From: an uncultured Paracoccaceae bacterium
GTDB lineage: Bacteria > Pseudomonadota > Alphaproteobacteria > Rhodobacterales > Rhodobacteraceae
NCBI GenBank assembly: GCA_947487205.1
Contig: CANKVU010000001.1
Location: forward strand, 310,001-374,000
Direction: 5' to 3'
DNA: 64,000 bases
Both the position numbers and the translations under genes were made by a program. Positions 24,918 through 33,202 of this stretch are shown here, piece after piece; within the stretch, counting starts at the first letter, position 1, and each line of letters opens with the position of its first letter. The notes under the pieces were generated by a model that was not told where the DNA came from, ran no database searches, and was given only the letters and a program-made list of their open reading frames with translations.

Positions 24918-27680
24918 TCAATTTCCCAGCCGGTCCAGCAGGGCGGGGACGTGCACCTGATCGGATTTGTAATTGCCCGTCAGCACGTGCATCACCAGGT
25001 TGACGCCGAAGCGCAGGGCGATCTCGCGCTGGCGCTCGCCCCCATAGCCGCGCCCGACCGGGAACATCCGGTTGCCTTCCGCGTCCACGGCCCAGGCCGC
25101 CGCCCAGTCGCCGCCACCGACCACCACCGGCGTCACGTTGTCGTTGAGGTCGCGGAACGGCATGCCCTCAACGGCGACCACGTCGGACGGCGCCGCCTCG
25201 ACCCACAACGTTCCGGCGCCGTGGCGCCCGGGGAAATCCTGCAGCAGGTAGAAGGTCCGCGTCAGGACATGGTCGGGCGGGATCGGCTCCAGCGGCGGCA
25301 CGTCCAGCGGTCGCGCCAGTTCCTGCAGCTTGCGCCCGGCGGGCGTCGTCCCGGCGCCGCCGCCCGACACGTCGGCATCGCGGGTGTCGAAGACGATCAT
25401 GCCGCCGGTCTGCAGATAGGCGTTCAGCCGGGCATAGGCCGCATCCGACGGGATCGGTTGCGCGGTGGTGACCGGCCAGTAGAGCATCGGGTAGAAGGCC
25501 AGCTCGTCGCGCTCGAGGTCCACGCCGGCCGGGGCCGCCGGCTCCACCGAGGTCCGCCGGTAGAGGGTCTGGCCCAGCCCGGCGAGCCCCGCCGCGGCGA
25601 TCCGGTCCACGCGGTCGTCCCCGGTCAGGACATGCGCGAGCGTCACCTCGCTGGCCGCCTCGACGGCCGTGGCGGTCGCCTCGGCCCCGTCCTGGGCGCG
25701 CGCCTCCACCGCCGGAAGGAGCGCCAGCGCCAGGAGAGTCGCCGCCGCGCGGGGCCCGGCGAGACGCCCGGCCAGCCAGAGCGCGGCGAGCACGTCGAGC
25801 GCCAGCATCACGATGCCCGCCGACAGGACCGGCCCGCCGAGGGGCCGCTCCCGCGCCGTTCCGAACCCCTCCACCCCGATTCGGGCGGGCCACCGGGCCG
25901 GCGCCAGCACCGTATCGGGCCCGATGACGTTCAGCGCGACCCGCCGATCGCCGCCGGTATAGAGCCCGGGCGGCGTCGCCGGGCCCAGAGCCGCCGCGGC
26001 CAGATCCGCGCCGGGGACGCCCGGCACGGTGCCCGCCTCCTCCACATCGCCGAAGGCCGTGACCGTGGCATCGATCGTCCAGGTCGTGCCCTCCAGATCC
26101 GCGGCGTCCGGCGCGGCCGGCCGGGTCGACACGGCGAGCCGTTCCAGCATCGAGACGAAGAGGCCCGACAATGGCAGCGTCGACCATTCGGCGTTGGCGG
26201 TGACGTGGAACAGGACCACCTGGCCCGATCCGATCCGCTTGCGCGTCACGAGCGGCGTGCCGTCGGCCAGGGACGCGATGGTGCGCTCCGACAGGTTCGG
26301 GTCGGGCTGCGCCAGCACCTGCGCGGCGACCGACACGTCGCCGGGCACCGGGAGCCCCGCGAAGGGCGAGGCCTCGGGGAAGGGCCGCAGCGTCTTCGGC
26401 TCTCCCCAGCTCATCGCCCCGCCGACGCTGCGCCCGCCCGCCCGCAGGCGCACCGGCATCAGGGGGTCCTCGCGCTCTTCGCTGACATCGGAGGCGGCGA
26501 GCCGCGGCCCGGCGAAGCGGACGAGCAATCCGCCGTCCTCCACCCAGTCGCGCACCGCCTCCTCCTGGGCGTCCGGGATCGTCGCCACGTCGGCCAGGAC
26601 GATCGCGTCGGGATTGGCCAGGAGCACGTCGGACAGCGCACCGTCGACCAGGTCGGCCACCGGGTCGAGCGCCTGTTCGAGGTAATGGGTTGGCGCCAGA
26701 AGCTGCAGCCCCTCGCGGCCCTCGGTCCCGGCGATCAGCGCGACCTCGCGCCGCCGCAGGGCGTCGTCGGTCAGGCTGAGCGCCCCGGCGGAGCGAATCC
26801 CGGCGATCTCGAAGCGGGTGATCCGGTTCCTGAGTTCGGGCGGCACCGACAGCGTCCCCGTCGCCGTGTCCGCTCCCGTGGCAAAGGTCAGGTCCGCCGC
26901 CGCAAGCTGCCGTTCGATCCCGTTCGGGTCGAGGCCGTGCGCCGCCACGGTGATCCCGGCCGACGCGCCCGCCTCCGCCCGGACCGCCGCGAGCGCGATG
27001 GCGCCGTCCTCGTAGGCGGGCGGCCGCAGGCCGTAGACCGGCCGCGAACTCTCGAAGACGCGCACCGTCCCGTGGCGTTCGAGCGCTGCCAGGACATCGT
27101 CCCGCCAGGCGTGGTCCAGCCCGTCCGAAAGCCACACGGTGTCGAAATCGCCCTCCAGCCCGGCGGCCCATTCCGCCGCGCCCTCGGGCGTCCAGGGGGC
27201 AGGGACGCGGCCGGGCAGCTCAGGCACCCAGGTCCCCGCCGCGCGGAACGGCAGCGGGCCCTCGGGTCGGTCCGTCAGCACCACGACCGCCGCCGGCCGG
27301 CCGGCGTCCTCGGCCTCGTCGAGCGCGCGCTCGACCCGTTCGAGCCGGCGCGGCCAGTCCCGCGCATCCGCCCAAGTGCCGTCCATGAGGACCAGCAGCG
27401 GGCCGCTGCCCCCGTCGCGCGGCGCGGGGTCGAGGACCGGCCCCGCGAATCCCACGATCAGCAGCGCCACCGCCAGGGCGCGCAGCAGCAAGAGCCACCA
27501 GGGCGTCCGGTCGCTCTGCTGCTCGGCATCCGACAGGCCGAGCAGCAGCGCGACGCCCGGAAACCGCCGCCGGATGGGAGCGGGCGGCACGGCGCGCAGC
27601 AGGACCCACAGCACCGGCAGCGCCACCAGCCCCAGAAGCAGCCACGGCGCGGTGAAGCCGATGGGGCCCAGCACCAGCAT
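24918..27680 (-). CDS. DUF4159 protein with N-terminal BatA-like membrane region
   Basis: 920 residues. The N-terminus (GFTAPWLLLGLVALPVLWVLLRAVPP and WWLLLLRALAVALLIVGFAGPVLDP) is the paired transmembrane 'BatA' region, followed by a vWA-like segment beginning LLVLMDGTWADARDW. A central amidotransferase-like stretch follows, then a further hydrophobic segment (GIVMLALDVLAALWLAGRLAG, about 635-660), and a C-terminal DUF4159 domain (about 700-910: YPMLYWPVTTAQPIP, GGMIVFDTRD, FYLLQDFPGRH). Probably an inner-membrane protein with large periplasmic parts. Its start abuts the DUF58 stop with no gap. Function unknown; the cluster is thought to relate to MoxR-dependent envelope or protein-assembly tasks. 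Confidence 0.88.
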   Translation of the reverse strand: MLVLGPIGFTAPWLLLGLVALPVLWVLLRAVPPAPIRRRFPGVALLLGLSDAEQQSDRTPWWLLLLRALAVALLIVGFAGPVLDPAPRDGGSGPLLVLMDGTWADARDWPRRLERVERALDEAEDAGRPAAVVVLTDRPEGPLPFRAAGTWVPELPGRVPAPWTPEGAAEWAAGLEGDFDTVWLSDGLDHAWRDDVLAALERHGTVRVFESSRPVYGLRPPAYEDGAIALAAVRAEAGASAGITVAAHGLDPNGIERQLAAADLTFATGADTATGTLSVPPELRNRITRFEIAGIRSAGALSLTDDALRRREVALIAGTEGREGLQLLAPTHYLEQALDPVADLVDGALSDVLLANPDAIVLADVATIPDAQEEAVRDWVEDGGLLVRFAGPRLAASDVSEEREDPLMPVRLRAGGRSVGGAMSWGEPKTLRPFPEASPFAGLPVPGDVSVAAQVLAQPDPNLSERTIASLADGTPLVTRKRIGSGQVVLFHVTANAEWSTLPLSGLFVSMLERLAVSTRPAAPDAADLEGTTWTIDATVTAFGDVEEAGTVPGVPGADLAAAALGPATPPGLYTGGDRRVALNVIGPDTVLAPARWPARIGVEGFGTARERPLGGPVLSAGIVMLALDVLAALWLAGRLAGPRAAATLLALALLPAVEARAQDGAEATATAVEAASEVTLAHVLTGDDRVDRIAAAGLAGLGQTLYRRTSVEPAAPAGVDLERDELAFYPMLYWPVTTAQPIPSDAAYARLNAYLQTGGMIVFDTRDADVSGGGAGTTPAGRKLQELARPLDVPPLEPIPPDHVLTRTFYLLQDFPGRHGAGTLWVEAAPSDVVAVEGMPFRDLNDNVTPVVVGGGDWAAAWAVDAEGNRMFPVGRGYGGERQREIALRFGVNLVMHVLTGNYKSDQVHVPALLDRLGN

Positions 27681-28553
27681 TCAGACCACCCGTTCCAGCG
27701 CGGCATAGGCCCAGAGGAGCGCCCCCGTCGCGGGACGGTCGGTATGGTGGCAATGCACCTGCCAGCCGGTGATCCGCGCCAGATCGGCCAGCTCCGCCTT
27801 CCGCTCCGCCAGCCGGGCGCGGTAGCGGTCGCGCAGGTCGCCCGCCTTCAGGGTCTCGTGCCGGATCGTGCCGCCCATGCTCTCGAAGATGGTGCGGCCG
27901 TCGAAGGGAAACGCCTCCTCCTCGGGATCGAGGACTTGGAGCAGCAGGCCGGAGACGCCCCGATCCGCCGCTTCGGTCAGGGCGTCGCGCACCGGCCCGA
28001 CATCGCCCAGGAAGTCGGACGCGAAGACCGCGCGGGAGCGCGACGGCATTTCCCGGGCCGCCGGTGCGCCGTACTCGTCCGCGTCCGCGCGACCCAGCGC
28101 CTCGGCGAGGCGCAGCAGCTGCACCTCGCCCGAGCGGGGCGGAAGGTCCGCGCCCGACAGGCCCACCCGCTCCCCGCCCCGGATCAGGAGAAGGGCCAAC
28201 GCCAGCGCCAGCTCCGCCGCGCGGTCGCGTTTTTGCGGCAGGGCGCGCCCGGAGGCGAACCCCATCGACCGCGAGGGATCGACCCAGAGCATCACCGATT
28301 GCGCCGCCTGCCATTCCCGCTGCCGCACGAAATGGGCGTCCGATCGCCCCGAACGCCGCCAGTCGATCTCGCGCGCCTCGTCGCCGGGAATCGCGGGGCG
28401 GTACTGCCAGAACTCGTCGCCCTGCCCCGGACGCCGGCGGCCGTGCTGGCCCAGCACCACCGAGGCGGCCAGATGGCGCGCCCCGGCCAGGAGCGCCGGC
28501 ATCGGCGCCCCCAGCGTCTCGGCCGCGATCCGGAGATGGGCGGGATCGCTCAC
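27681..28553 (-). CDS. DUF58 (vWA-like) protein
   Basis: 290 residues. The DUF58 signature is clear: EFWQYRPAIPGDEAREIDWRR followed by RSGRSDAHFVRQREWQ, then VMLWVDPSRSMGF, a vWA-type MIDAS start (D-x-S-x-S). This family is nearly always encoded next to a MoxR AAA+ ATPase and is believed to be its adaptor or client-binding partner. It is soluble, with no membrane segment. The GTG start overlaps the moxR TGA (GTGA) and the stop abuts the DUF4159 start, so the operon is very compact. Confidence 0.9.
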   Translation of the reverse strand: MSDPAHLRIAAETLGAPMPALLAGARHLAASVVLGQHGRRRPGQGDEFWQYRPAIPGDEAREIDWRRSGRSDAHFVRQREWQAAQSVMLWVDPSRSMGFASGRALPQKRDRAAELALALALLLIRGGERVGLSGADLPPRSGEVQLLRLAEALGRADADEYGAPAAREMPSRSRAVFASDFLGDVGPVRDALTEAADRGVSGLLLQVLDPEEEAFPFDGRTIFESMGGTIRHETLKAGDLRDRYRARLAERKAELADLARITGWQVHCHHTDRPATGALLWAYAALERVV

Positions 28554-29551
28554 GCGGCGGACCTGACGCGCAGCACACGGTCCGCCGTCTCGCCGATCAG
28601 CGGCTCCAGCCGTTCGCCCCGGGCACGGGCCGAGAAGGTCAGCGCCATCCGGTGGACGAGCACCGGCCCGGCCAGATCGGCGACATCCTCGACATTCGGG
28701 GCGAGCCGGCCCTGCAACAGCGCCCGGGCCCGCACCGTCAGCATCAGCGCCTGGGCCGCCCGCGGTCCCGGACCCCAGCCCACATGCTCCCGGATCGCCG
28801 GCGGCGCGTCGGGCTCGCCGGGGCGGCAGGCGCGGACCAGATCGAGGATCGCGTCCACCACGCCGTCGCCCACGGGCATCCGCCGCAGCAGGAGCTGCGC
28901 GGCGATCAGCTCGTGATCGGTGAAGACGGCGTGGGCCGCCTCCTCGGCGGCGCCGGTGGTCGCCAGCAGGATCTCGCGCTCGGTCTCGCGGTCGGGATAG
29001 GGCACGTCGATCTGCACGAGGAAGCGGTCGAGCTGCGCCTCGGGCAGGGGATACGTCCCCTCCTGCTCGATGGGGTTCTGGGTGGCCAGCACGTGGAAGG
29101 GGGCCGCCAGCGCGTGGGATTGTCCGGCCACCGTCACCGCCTTCTCCTGCATCGCCTGCAGGAGCGCGGATTGCGTGCGGGGACTGGCGCGGTTGATCTC
29201 GTCCGCCATCAGCAACTGGCAGAAGACCGGCCCCTCGATGAACTTGAACGCCCGACTGCCATCCGCCCCGGTTTCCAGAACCTCGGATCCCAGGATGTCC
29301 GCCGGCATCAGGTCGGGCGTGAACTGGACCCGCTTGCCGTCGAGCCCCATCACCGTCGACAGTGTCTCCACCAGCCGTGTCTTGCCCAAGCCAGGCAGCC
29401 CGATCAGCAGACCGTGGCCACCGCAGAGCAATGTCGAGAGCACCAGGTCCACGACCCGGGTCTGCCCGACGAAGCGGCGGGTGATGCTGTCGCGGGCCCG
29501 TGCGAGCCTGTCGCCCAGGGCGTCGATCTCGTCCAGGATGGGATCGGACAT
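28550..29551 (-). CDS. MoxR family AAA+ ATPase
   Basis: 333 residues. Walker A is GLPGLGKTRLVET, Walker B LLMADEINRASPRTQSALL, with sensor 1 in VLATQNPIEQEGTYPLPEAQLDRF, all typical of the MoxR/RavA clade. These ATPases act as chaperones that insert cofactors or mature protein complexes, working with vWA proteins such as the DUF58 and DUF4159 products encoded downstream. First gene of the four-gene operon, divergent from DUF1285 with 88 bp between. The client is unknown. Confidence 0.93.
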   Translation of the reverse strand: MSDPILDEIDALGDRLARARDSITRRFVGQTRVVDLVLSTLLCGGHGLLIGLPGLGKTRLVETLSTVMGLDGKRVQFTPDLMPADILGSEVLETGADGSRAFKFIEGPVFCQLLMADEINRASPRTQSALLQAMQEKAVTVAGQSHALAAPFHVLATQNPIEQEGTYPLPEAQLDRFLVQIDVPYPDRETEREILLATTGAAEEAAHAVFTDHELIAAQLLLRRMPVGDGVVDAILDLVRACRPGEPDAPPAIREHVGWGPGPRAAQALMLTVRARALLQGRLAPNVEDVADLAGPVLVHRMALTFSARARGERLEPLIGETADRVLRVRSAA

Positions 29552-29639
29552 GACAAGGCTCCTCGGCCGGCTAGATCGTGCTTCCGACGATGAACACCTA
29601 TCCCGTCACGCACAATCGGCAAAACCGGAGGTGGGACAA

Positions 29640-30206
29640 ATGGCCGTGAAGCCCGACGCCGCCGCCCTCGCGGAGGCCGTCCGCGCCGCCTCGACGGGCG
29701 GCCTGCCCCCGATCCACACGTGGGACCCCCCGTTCTGCGGCGATCTCGACATGCGGATCCGGCGGGACGGGACGTGGTTCTACGAGGGCACGCCGATCGG
29801 CCGGCACAAGCTGGTGCGGCTCTTCTCGACCATCCTCAAGCGCGAGGGCGAACGCTATTACCTCGTCACCCCGGTGGAGAAGGTGGGGATCGAGGTCGAG
29901 GACGCGCCCTTCGTCGCGGTCGATTTCACTGCCGAGGCAGGCGCGCTCACCTTCCTGACGAATGTCGGCGACCGCACCACCGCCGGCGCGGATCATCCGA
30001 TCCGCGTGACCCGCGACGCGCAGGGGGAGCCGTCCCCCTACGTTCACGTGCGCGACGATCTGGAGGCCCTGATCGACCGCAAGAGCTTCTATCGCCTGGT
30101 GGATCTGGGCGAGACGCGTCCCCACGAGGGGCGGGACTGGTTCGGCGTCAGCTCGGCCGGCGCCTTCTTTCCGATGATCCCGGCCGACGACCTTCCCGCC
30201 GACTGA
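29640..30206 (+). CDS. DUF1285 family protein
   Basis: 188 residues. Motifs of DUF1285: PPIHTWDPPFCGDLDMRI, GTWFYEGTPIGRHKLVRLFSTIL, and KREGERYYLVTPVEKVGIEVED, with a C-terminal RDWFGVSSAGAFFPM. No signal or membrane segment. Function unknown; it is often encoded beside the moxR cluster in alphaproteobacteria, as here (divergently). The ATG is preceded by CCGGAGGTGGGACAA. The stop lies 5 bp from the stop of the convergent CDF gene. Confidence 0.88.
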   Translation: MAVKPDAAALAEAVRAASTGGLPPIHTWDPPFCGDLDMRIRRDGTWFYEGTPIGRHKLVRLFSTILKREGERYYLVTPVEKVGIEVEDAPFVAVDFTAEAGALTFLTNVGDRTTAGADHPIRVTRDAQGEPSPYVHVRDDLEALIDRKSFYRLVDLGETRPHEGRDWFGVSSAGAFFPMIPADDLPAD

Positions 30207-30211
30207 GCGCT

Positions 30212-31123
30212 TCAGGCCCTCGCCTGGTCGGGTCCGGCGCAATCCCCGTCGCGATGTTCCACTTCCAGCGTGGAATGGCCGATCTCGAAGTGGCGGCCGA
30301 GCGCGTCCTTGGCGGCGCGCACGATCTCGGGGCCGCGGGCGAGGTCCAGCACGACGAGGTGCGCCTCCACCGACCGGCGCCGCTCGTCGATCTGCCACAG
30401 ATGCACGTGGTGCACGCCGTGGACGCCGTCGATCCGCGACAGGGTGCGGCGCACCTGGTCGGTGTTGGGCTCCCCCGGCGCGCCGAGCATCAAAAGCCGG
30501 ATGACAGGCGGCAGTTCCGAGCCCGCATGCCACAGGATGTAGGCGGCGATGCCGATGGTCACCAGCGGATCCACCAGCCGCCAATCGTAGAGCAGGATCA
30601 GCGTGCCCGCGACGATCACCGCGACCGAGCCCATCGCGTCGGCCACGTTGTGCAGGAACGCGGCGCGGATATTCATGCTCGACCGGGCCATCTTCACCGT
30701 CAGAAGGACGGTGGCCAGGTCCACGACCAGGGCCACGCCGGCGAGGATCACCACGATCCAGCCCTCCACCTGCGGCGGGTCCAGAAGCCGCATGAATCCC
30801 TCGTAGACGAGGAACAGTCCGATCACGACCAGCGTGGTGAGGTTCACCAGCGCCGCCACGACCTCCGCCCGGGCGTAGCCGAAGGTCATGGTATCGTCGG
30901 CCGGCCGCCGCGCGATCCGGCGCGCGGCGAAGGCGATGACCAGCGATAGGGCGTCCGAGAGGTTGTGGATCGCATCGGCGATGAGCGCGAGCGAGCCCGA
31001 CACGAGCCCGCCCACGAACTGGGCCACGGTCAGGAGCAAGTTGACCCCGACCGCGGCCACCATCCGGGCGTCGCCCGCATCGGGGTCGACATGGTGGTGG
31101 TGGTGTCCGTGATCGTGCGGCAT
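30212..31123 (-). CDS. Cation diffusion facilitator (Zn/Cd/Co-type efflux)
   Basis: 303 residues. The N-terminus is His-rich (MPHDHGHHHHHVDPD), a likely metal-sensing or delivery tail. Six membrane segments follow, with the transport-site motifs DAIHNLSDALSL and AFLHNVADAMGS (HxxxD in helices 2 and 5), typical of Zn2+/H+ antiporters of the ZitB/CzcD group. The C-terminal cytoplasmic domain (about 215-290) includes HGVHHVHLWQID. It would export zinc and perhaps cadmium from the cytoplasm. Start at the ATG opening the His tail. No metal-responsive regulator is adjacent. Confidence 0.92.
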   Translation of the reverse strand: MPHDHGHHHHHVDPDAGDARMVAAVGVNLLLTVAQFVGGLVSGSLALIADAIHNLSDALSLVIAFAARRIARRPADDTMTFGYARAEVVAALVNLTTLVVIGLFLVYEGFMRLLDPPQVEGWIVVILAGVALVVDLATVLLTVKMARSSMNIRAAFLHNVADAMGSVAVIVAGTLILLYDWRLVDPLVTIGIAAYILWHAGSELPPVIRLLMLGAPGEPNTDQVRRTLSRIDGVHGVHHVHLWQIDERRRSVEAHLVVLDLARGPEIVRAAKDALGRHFEIGHSTLEVEHRDGDCAGPDQARA

Positions 31124-31200
31124 GGCCTCTTCTGCCACAGCCGTCAGGGAACCGAAAGGTACAGCCGGCGGGCGCGATCCCGCGCTCCGGGCCGGCCGGA

Positions 31201-31725
31201 TCAGGCCGCGGCGCGGCCGCGGGCCGGATAATCGTTCTTCGTGACGAAATCGACCTTGTCCAGGAGCGTGTCGAGGTCGGGCCGCGCGAAGGGCGAATTG
31301 GAGATGGCGGCCAGATAGAGCCGTCCGTCCGGGCGCACCCAGAAAAGGCCGGGCTCGGCGAAAACGTCCGTCTCGCTGTCCTGGACCGGGTCGGAGAGGT
31401 AGAGGCCCCAATCCTTCGCCTGCGCGGCGCTCAGACCGTAGGCCATGGGGATCGGATCGAGCCCCCATTCCTCGTGCGCCTGCCGTGCGCGATCCTCGCT
31501 GTCCATCGAGACGTGGATCGTCTGCACGCCCTTGCTGCGGAAATCGTCGTAGAGCGCGCGCATCCGCGTCAGGTACTGCTTGCACATCGGGCAGTGAAGG
31601 CCGCGATAGACGACGATCTGCGTGAAGGCGCCAGGGTTCTGGTCGGCGAGGGCCCAGTCGGTGCCGATGATCAGCGGCAGGGTCAGGTCGGGCGCCCGGG
31701 CGTCGGCTTCGGGGGTGGTAGGCAT
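31201..31725 (-). CDS. Peroxiredoxin-like/thioredoxin-fold protein
   Basis: 174 residues with an AhpC/TSA-like thioredoxin fold: PDLTLPLIIG, IVVYRGLHCPMCKQYLTRM, and FLWVRPDGRLYL-like strand FWVRPDGRLYL. The active region has C-P-M-C, a redox CxxC, where classical peroxiredoxins have PVCT, so it may be a thiol-disulphide reductase or an atypical peroxiredoxin. Cytoplasmic (no signal). The ATG follows CAGGAGATTGACG; a TTG two codons upstream is less likely. It lies between the CDF transporter and an unknown membrane protein on the same strand. Confidence 0.82.
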   Translation of the reverse strand: MPTTPEADARAPDLTLPLIIGTDWALADQNPGAFTQIVVYRGLHCPMCKQYLTRMRALYDDFRSKGVQTIHVSMDSEDRARQAHEEWGLDPIPMAYGLSAAQAKDWGLYLSDPVQDSETDVFAEPGLFWVRPDGRLYLAAISNSPFARPDLDTLLDKVDFVTKNDYPARGRAAA

Positions 31726-31843
31726 CGTCAATCTCCTGGTGTCGAGTTCGCGGTGACAATGCCCGGGCCGACGGGCCGCGTTCCGGGGGCGCGTCGCGAT
31801 GCCACGCGGTCCGGTCCGCCCGGGGCCGGGGCACGTCCGCTCA

Positions 31844-32473
31844 TCACGCCCGCAATTCGGCCTGCAGGTCCCGGTTCAGGCGCTTCAGCAGGCGGCGGCG
31901 CGACAGCCGGTTGCGCAATTGCTGGGTCGACAGGTGCTCCGGGTGGAACATCGTCGCTCCCTCCTTGCGCAACACGCGGTATGTCTTCACCCCCGCCGAG
32001 ATGGCGGCGGAATGCCCGGTCGCGGCCACCACCGTCAGGGTGACCCGCTCGATCGATTCCGGATCGACCTTTGCATCGGTATGGAGCGCGATCCTGTCCA
32101 TCAGCGCGCCGAAGCTGCCCGCATCCATGTAGCTTCCCGCGCCGAGCGGACCCTCGTTCGTCCGCGCGCTGGGCGTGTCGAGGTCGTCGGCCTGGATCTC
32201 GTCGTTCTGGGTGATCGTGACGGACCGCTCCTGCCCGCCGCAGCGCACGTCGGCGATGAGCGCGGTCACGTAAAACGGTTCCGCCCCCATGTTCGAGATG
32301 AAGAGGCGGGCCTCGGGTCCCGAACCGGCGCCGCGGCTGATCATGATCATCGGCCGCCGCGTCCGCACGATCCCGTGCAGGAAGAGGTTCAGGTACACGA
32401 TCCACACCAACGTGAGGACGGCGTTGATGACGATGTTCACGAGTTCGGAATTGGTGCCGATCCATTCAATCAT
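31844..32473 (-). CDS. Hypothetical membrane-anchored protein
   Basis: 209 residues, unrecognised. A single N-terminal membrane segment (LVNIVINAVLTLVWIVYLNLFLHGIV, about 11-36) is followed by a soluble domain with beta-rich strands (RLFISNMGAEPFYVTALIADV, VTITQNDEIQ, VTLTVVAATGHSAAI) and a basic C-terminal helix (NRLSRRRLLKRLNRDL). The strand pattern suggests a small immunoglobulin-like or beta-sandwich domain, probably cytoplasmic given the basic stretch after the helix. It resembles proteins seen singly in Rhodobacterales genomes; no function is assigned. Confidence 0.75.
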   Translation of the reverse strand: MIEWIGTNSELVNIVINAVLTLVWIVYLNLFLHGIVRTRRPMIMISRGAGSGPEARLFISNMGAEPFYVTALIADVRCGGQERSVTITQNDEIQADDLDTPSARTNEGPLGAGSYMDAGSFGALMDRIALHTDAKVDPESIERVTLTVVAATGHSAAISAGVKTYRVLRKEGATMFHPEHLSTQQLRNRLSRRRLLKRLNRDLQAELRA

Positions 32474-32517
32474 GGCAGGGCAAACCGGCCGCCGCCGCGG
32501 ATGTTCCGGTATTCGCG

Positions 32518-33132
32518 TCAGGGAGTCCGGGACTGGGTCATCGGCGCCGAGGGCGACAGGTCGCGCCATTGCCCCGGCCCGAGCGATCCGAGCTCGACCG
32601 CCCCCACCGACCACCGCACGAGCCGCAGGCAGGGCAGGCCCACATGGGCGGTCATGCGGCGCACCTGGCGATTGCGCCCCTCGCGGATCGTCAGGCGGAT
32701 CCAGGCGTCGGGCACGCTCTTGCGCATCCGGATCGGCGGATCCCGCTCCCACAGGTCGGGCGGATCGATCCGGACCGCCGAAGCCGGCCGGGTGGGCCCG
32801 TCCTTCAGTTCGACGCCCGCCGCCAGGGCCGCAAGCTGGTCCGGCGCGGGATCGCCCTCCACCTGCGCCAGATAGGTCTTGTCGAGGTGATGGCGGGGAT
32901 CGGTCAGCCGCGCCTGCAACCCGCCGTCATTGGTGAGCAGCAAGAGCCCCTCGCTGTCGCGGTCGAGCCGCCCCGCCGGATAGAGGCCGGGCAGGTCCAG
33001 CCACCGCGCCAGCCCGGGCCAGTGGCCGTCGTCGGTGAATTGGCTGAGAACGTTCACGGGCTTGTTGAAGGCGACGAGCCGGACGGGCCCCGCATCGGCG
33101 CCGCGGCGCCGGGGTCGCGGGCGCCCGCTCAT
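32518..33132 (-). CDS. rluE: 23S rRNA pseudouridine synthase, RluE type
   Basis: 204 residues. RsuA-family features: FNKPVNVLSQFTDDG, the catalytic Asp in AGRLDRDSEGLLLLTNDG, KTYLAQVEGDP and EGRNRQVRRMTAHVG. The lack of an N-terminal S4 domain and the tight match of PPIRMRKSVPDAWI point to RluE, which converts U2457 of 23S rRNA to pseudouridine. Arg-rich N-terminus may help bind RNA. It stands alone between an unknown membrane protein and polA. Confidence 0.88.
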   Translation of the reverse strand: MSGRPRPRRRGADAGPVRLVAFNKPVNVLSQFTDDGHWPGLARWLDLPGLYPAGRLDRDSEGLLLLTNDGGLQARLTDPRHHLDKTYLAQVEGDPAPDQLAALAAGVELKDGPTRPASAVRIDPPDLWERDPPIRMRKSVPDAWIRLTIREGRNRQVRRMTAHVGLPCLRLVRWSVGAVELGSLGPGQWRDLSPSAPMTQSRTP

Positions 33133-33202
33133 GCGCGCGGTCCCGCCCGGACAGGACCTGCCCGCCCCGGCCGGGACCCCGCCCCGATCCCGTCGGGCGG
33201 GC

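Noticed and set aside
23076-28916. A 1,946-codon open frame on the plus strand across the MoxR-DUF58-DUF4159 operon
   Set aside because: It is antisense to four well-recognised genes; its protein is Arg/Pro/His-rich with no domains, the usual shadow in GC-rich DNA. Similar long antisense frames occur over 1793-4879, 17073-19886 and 33035-36817.
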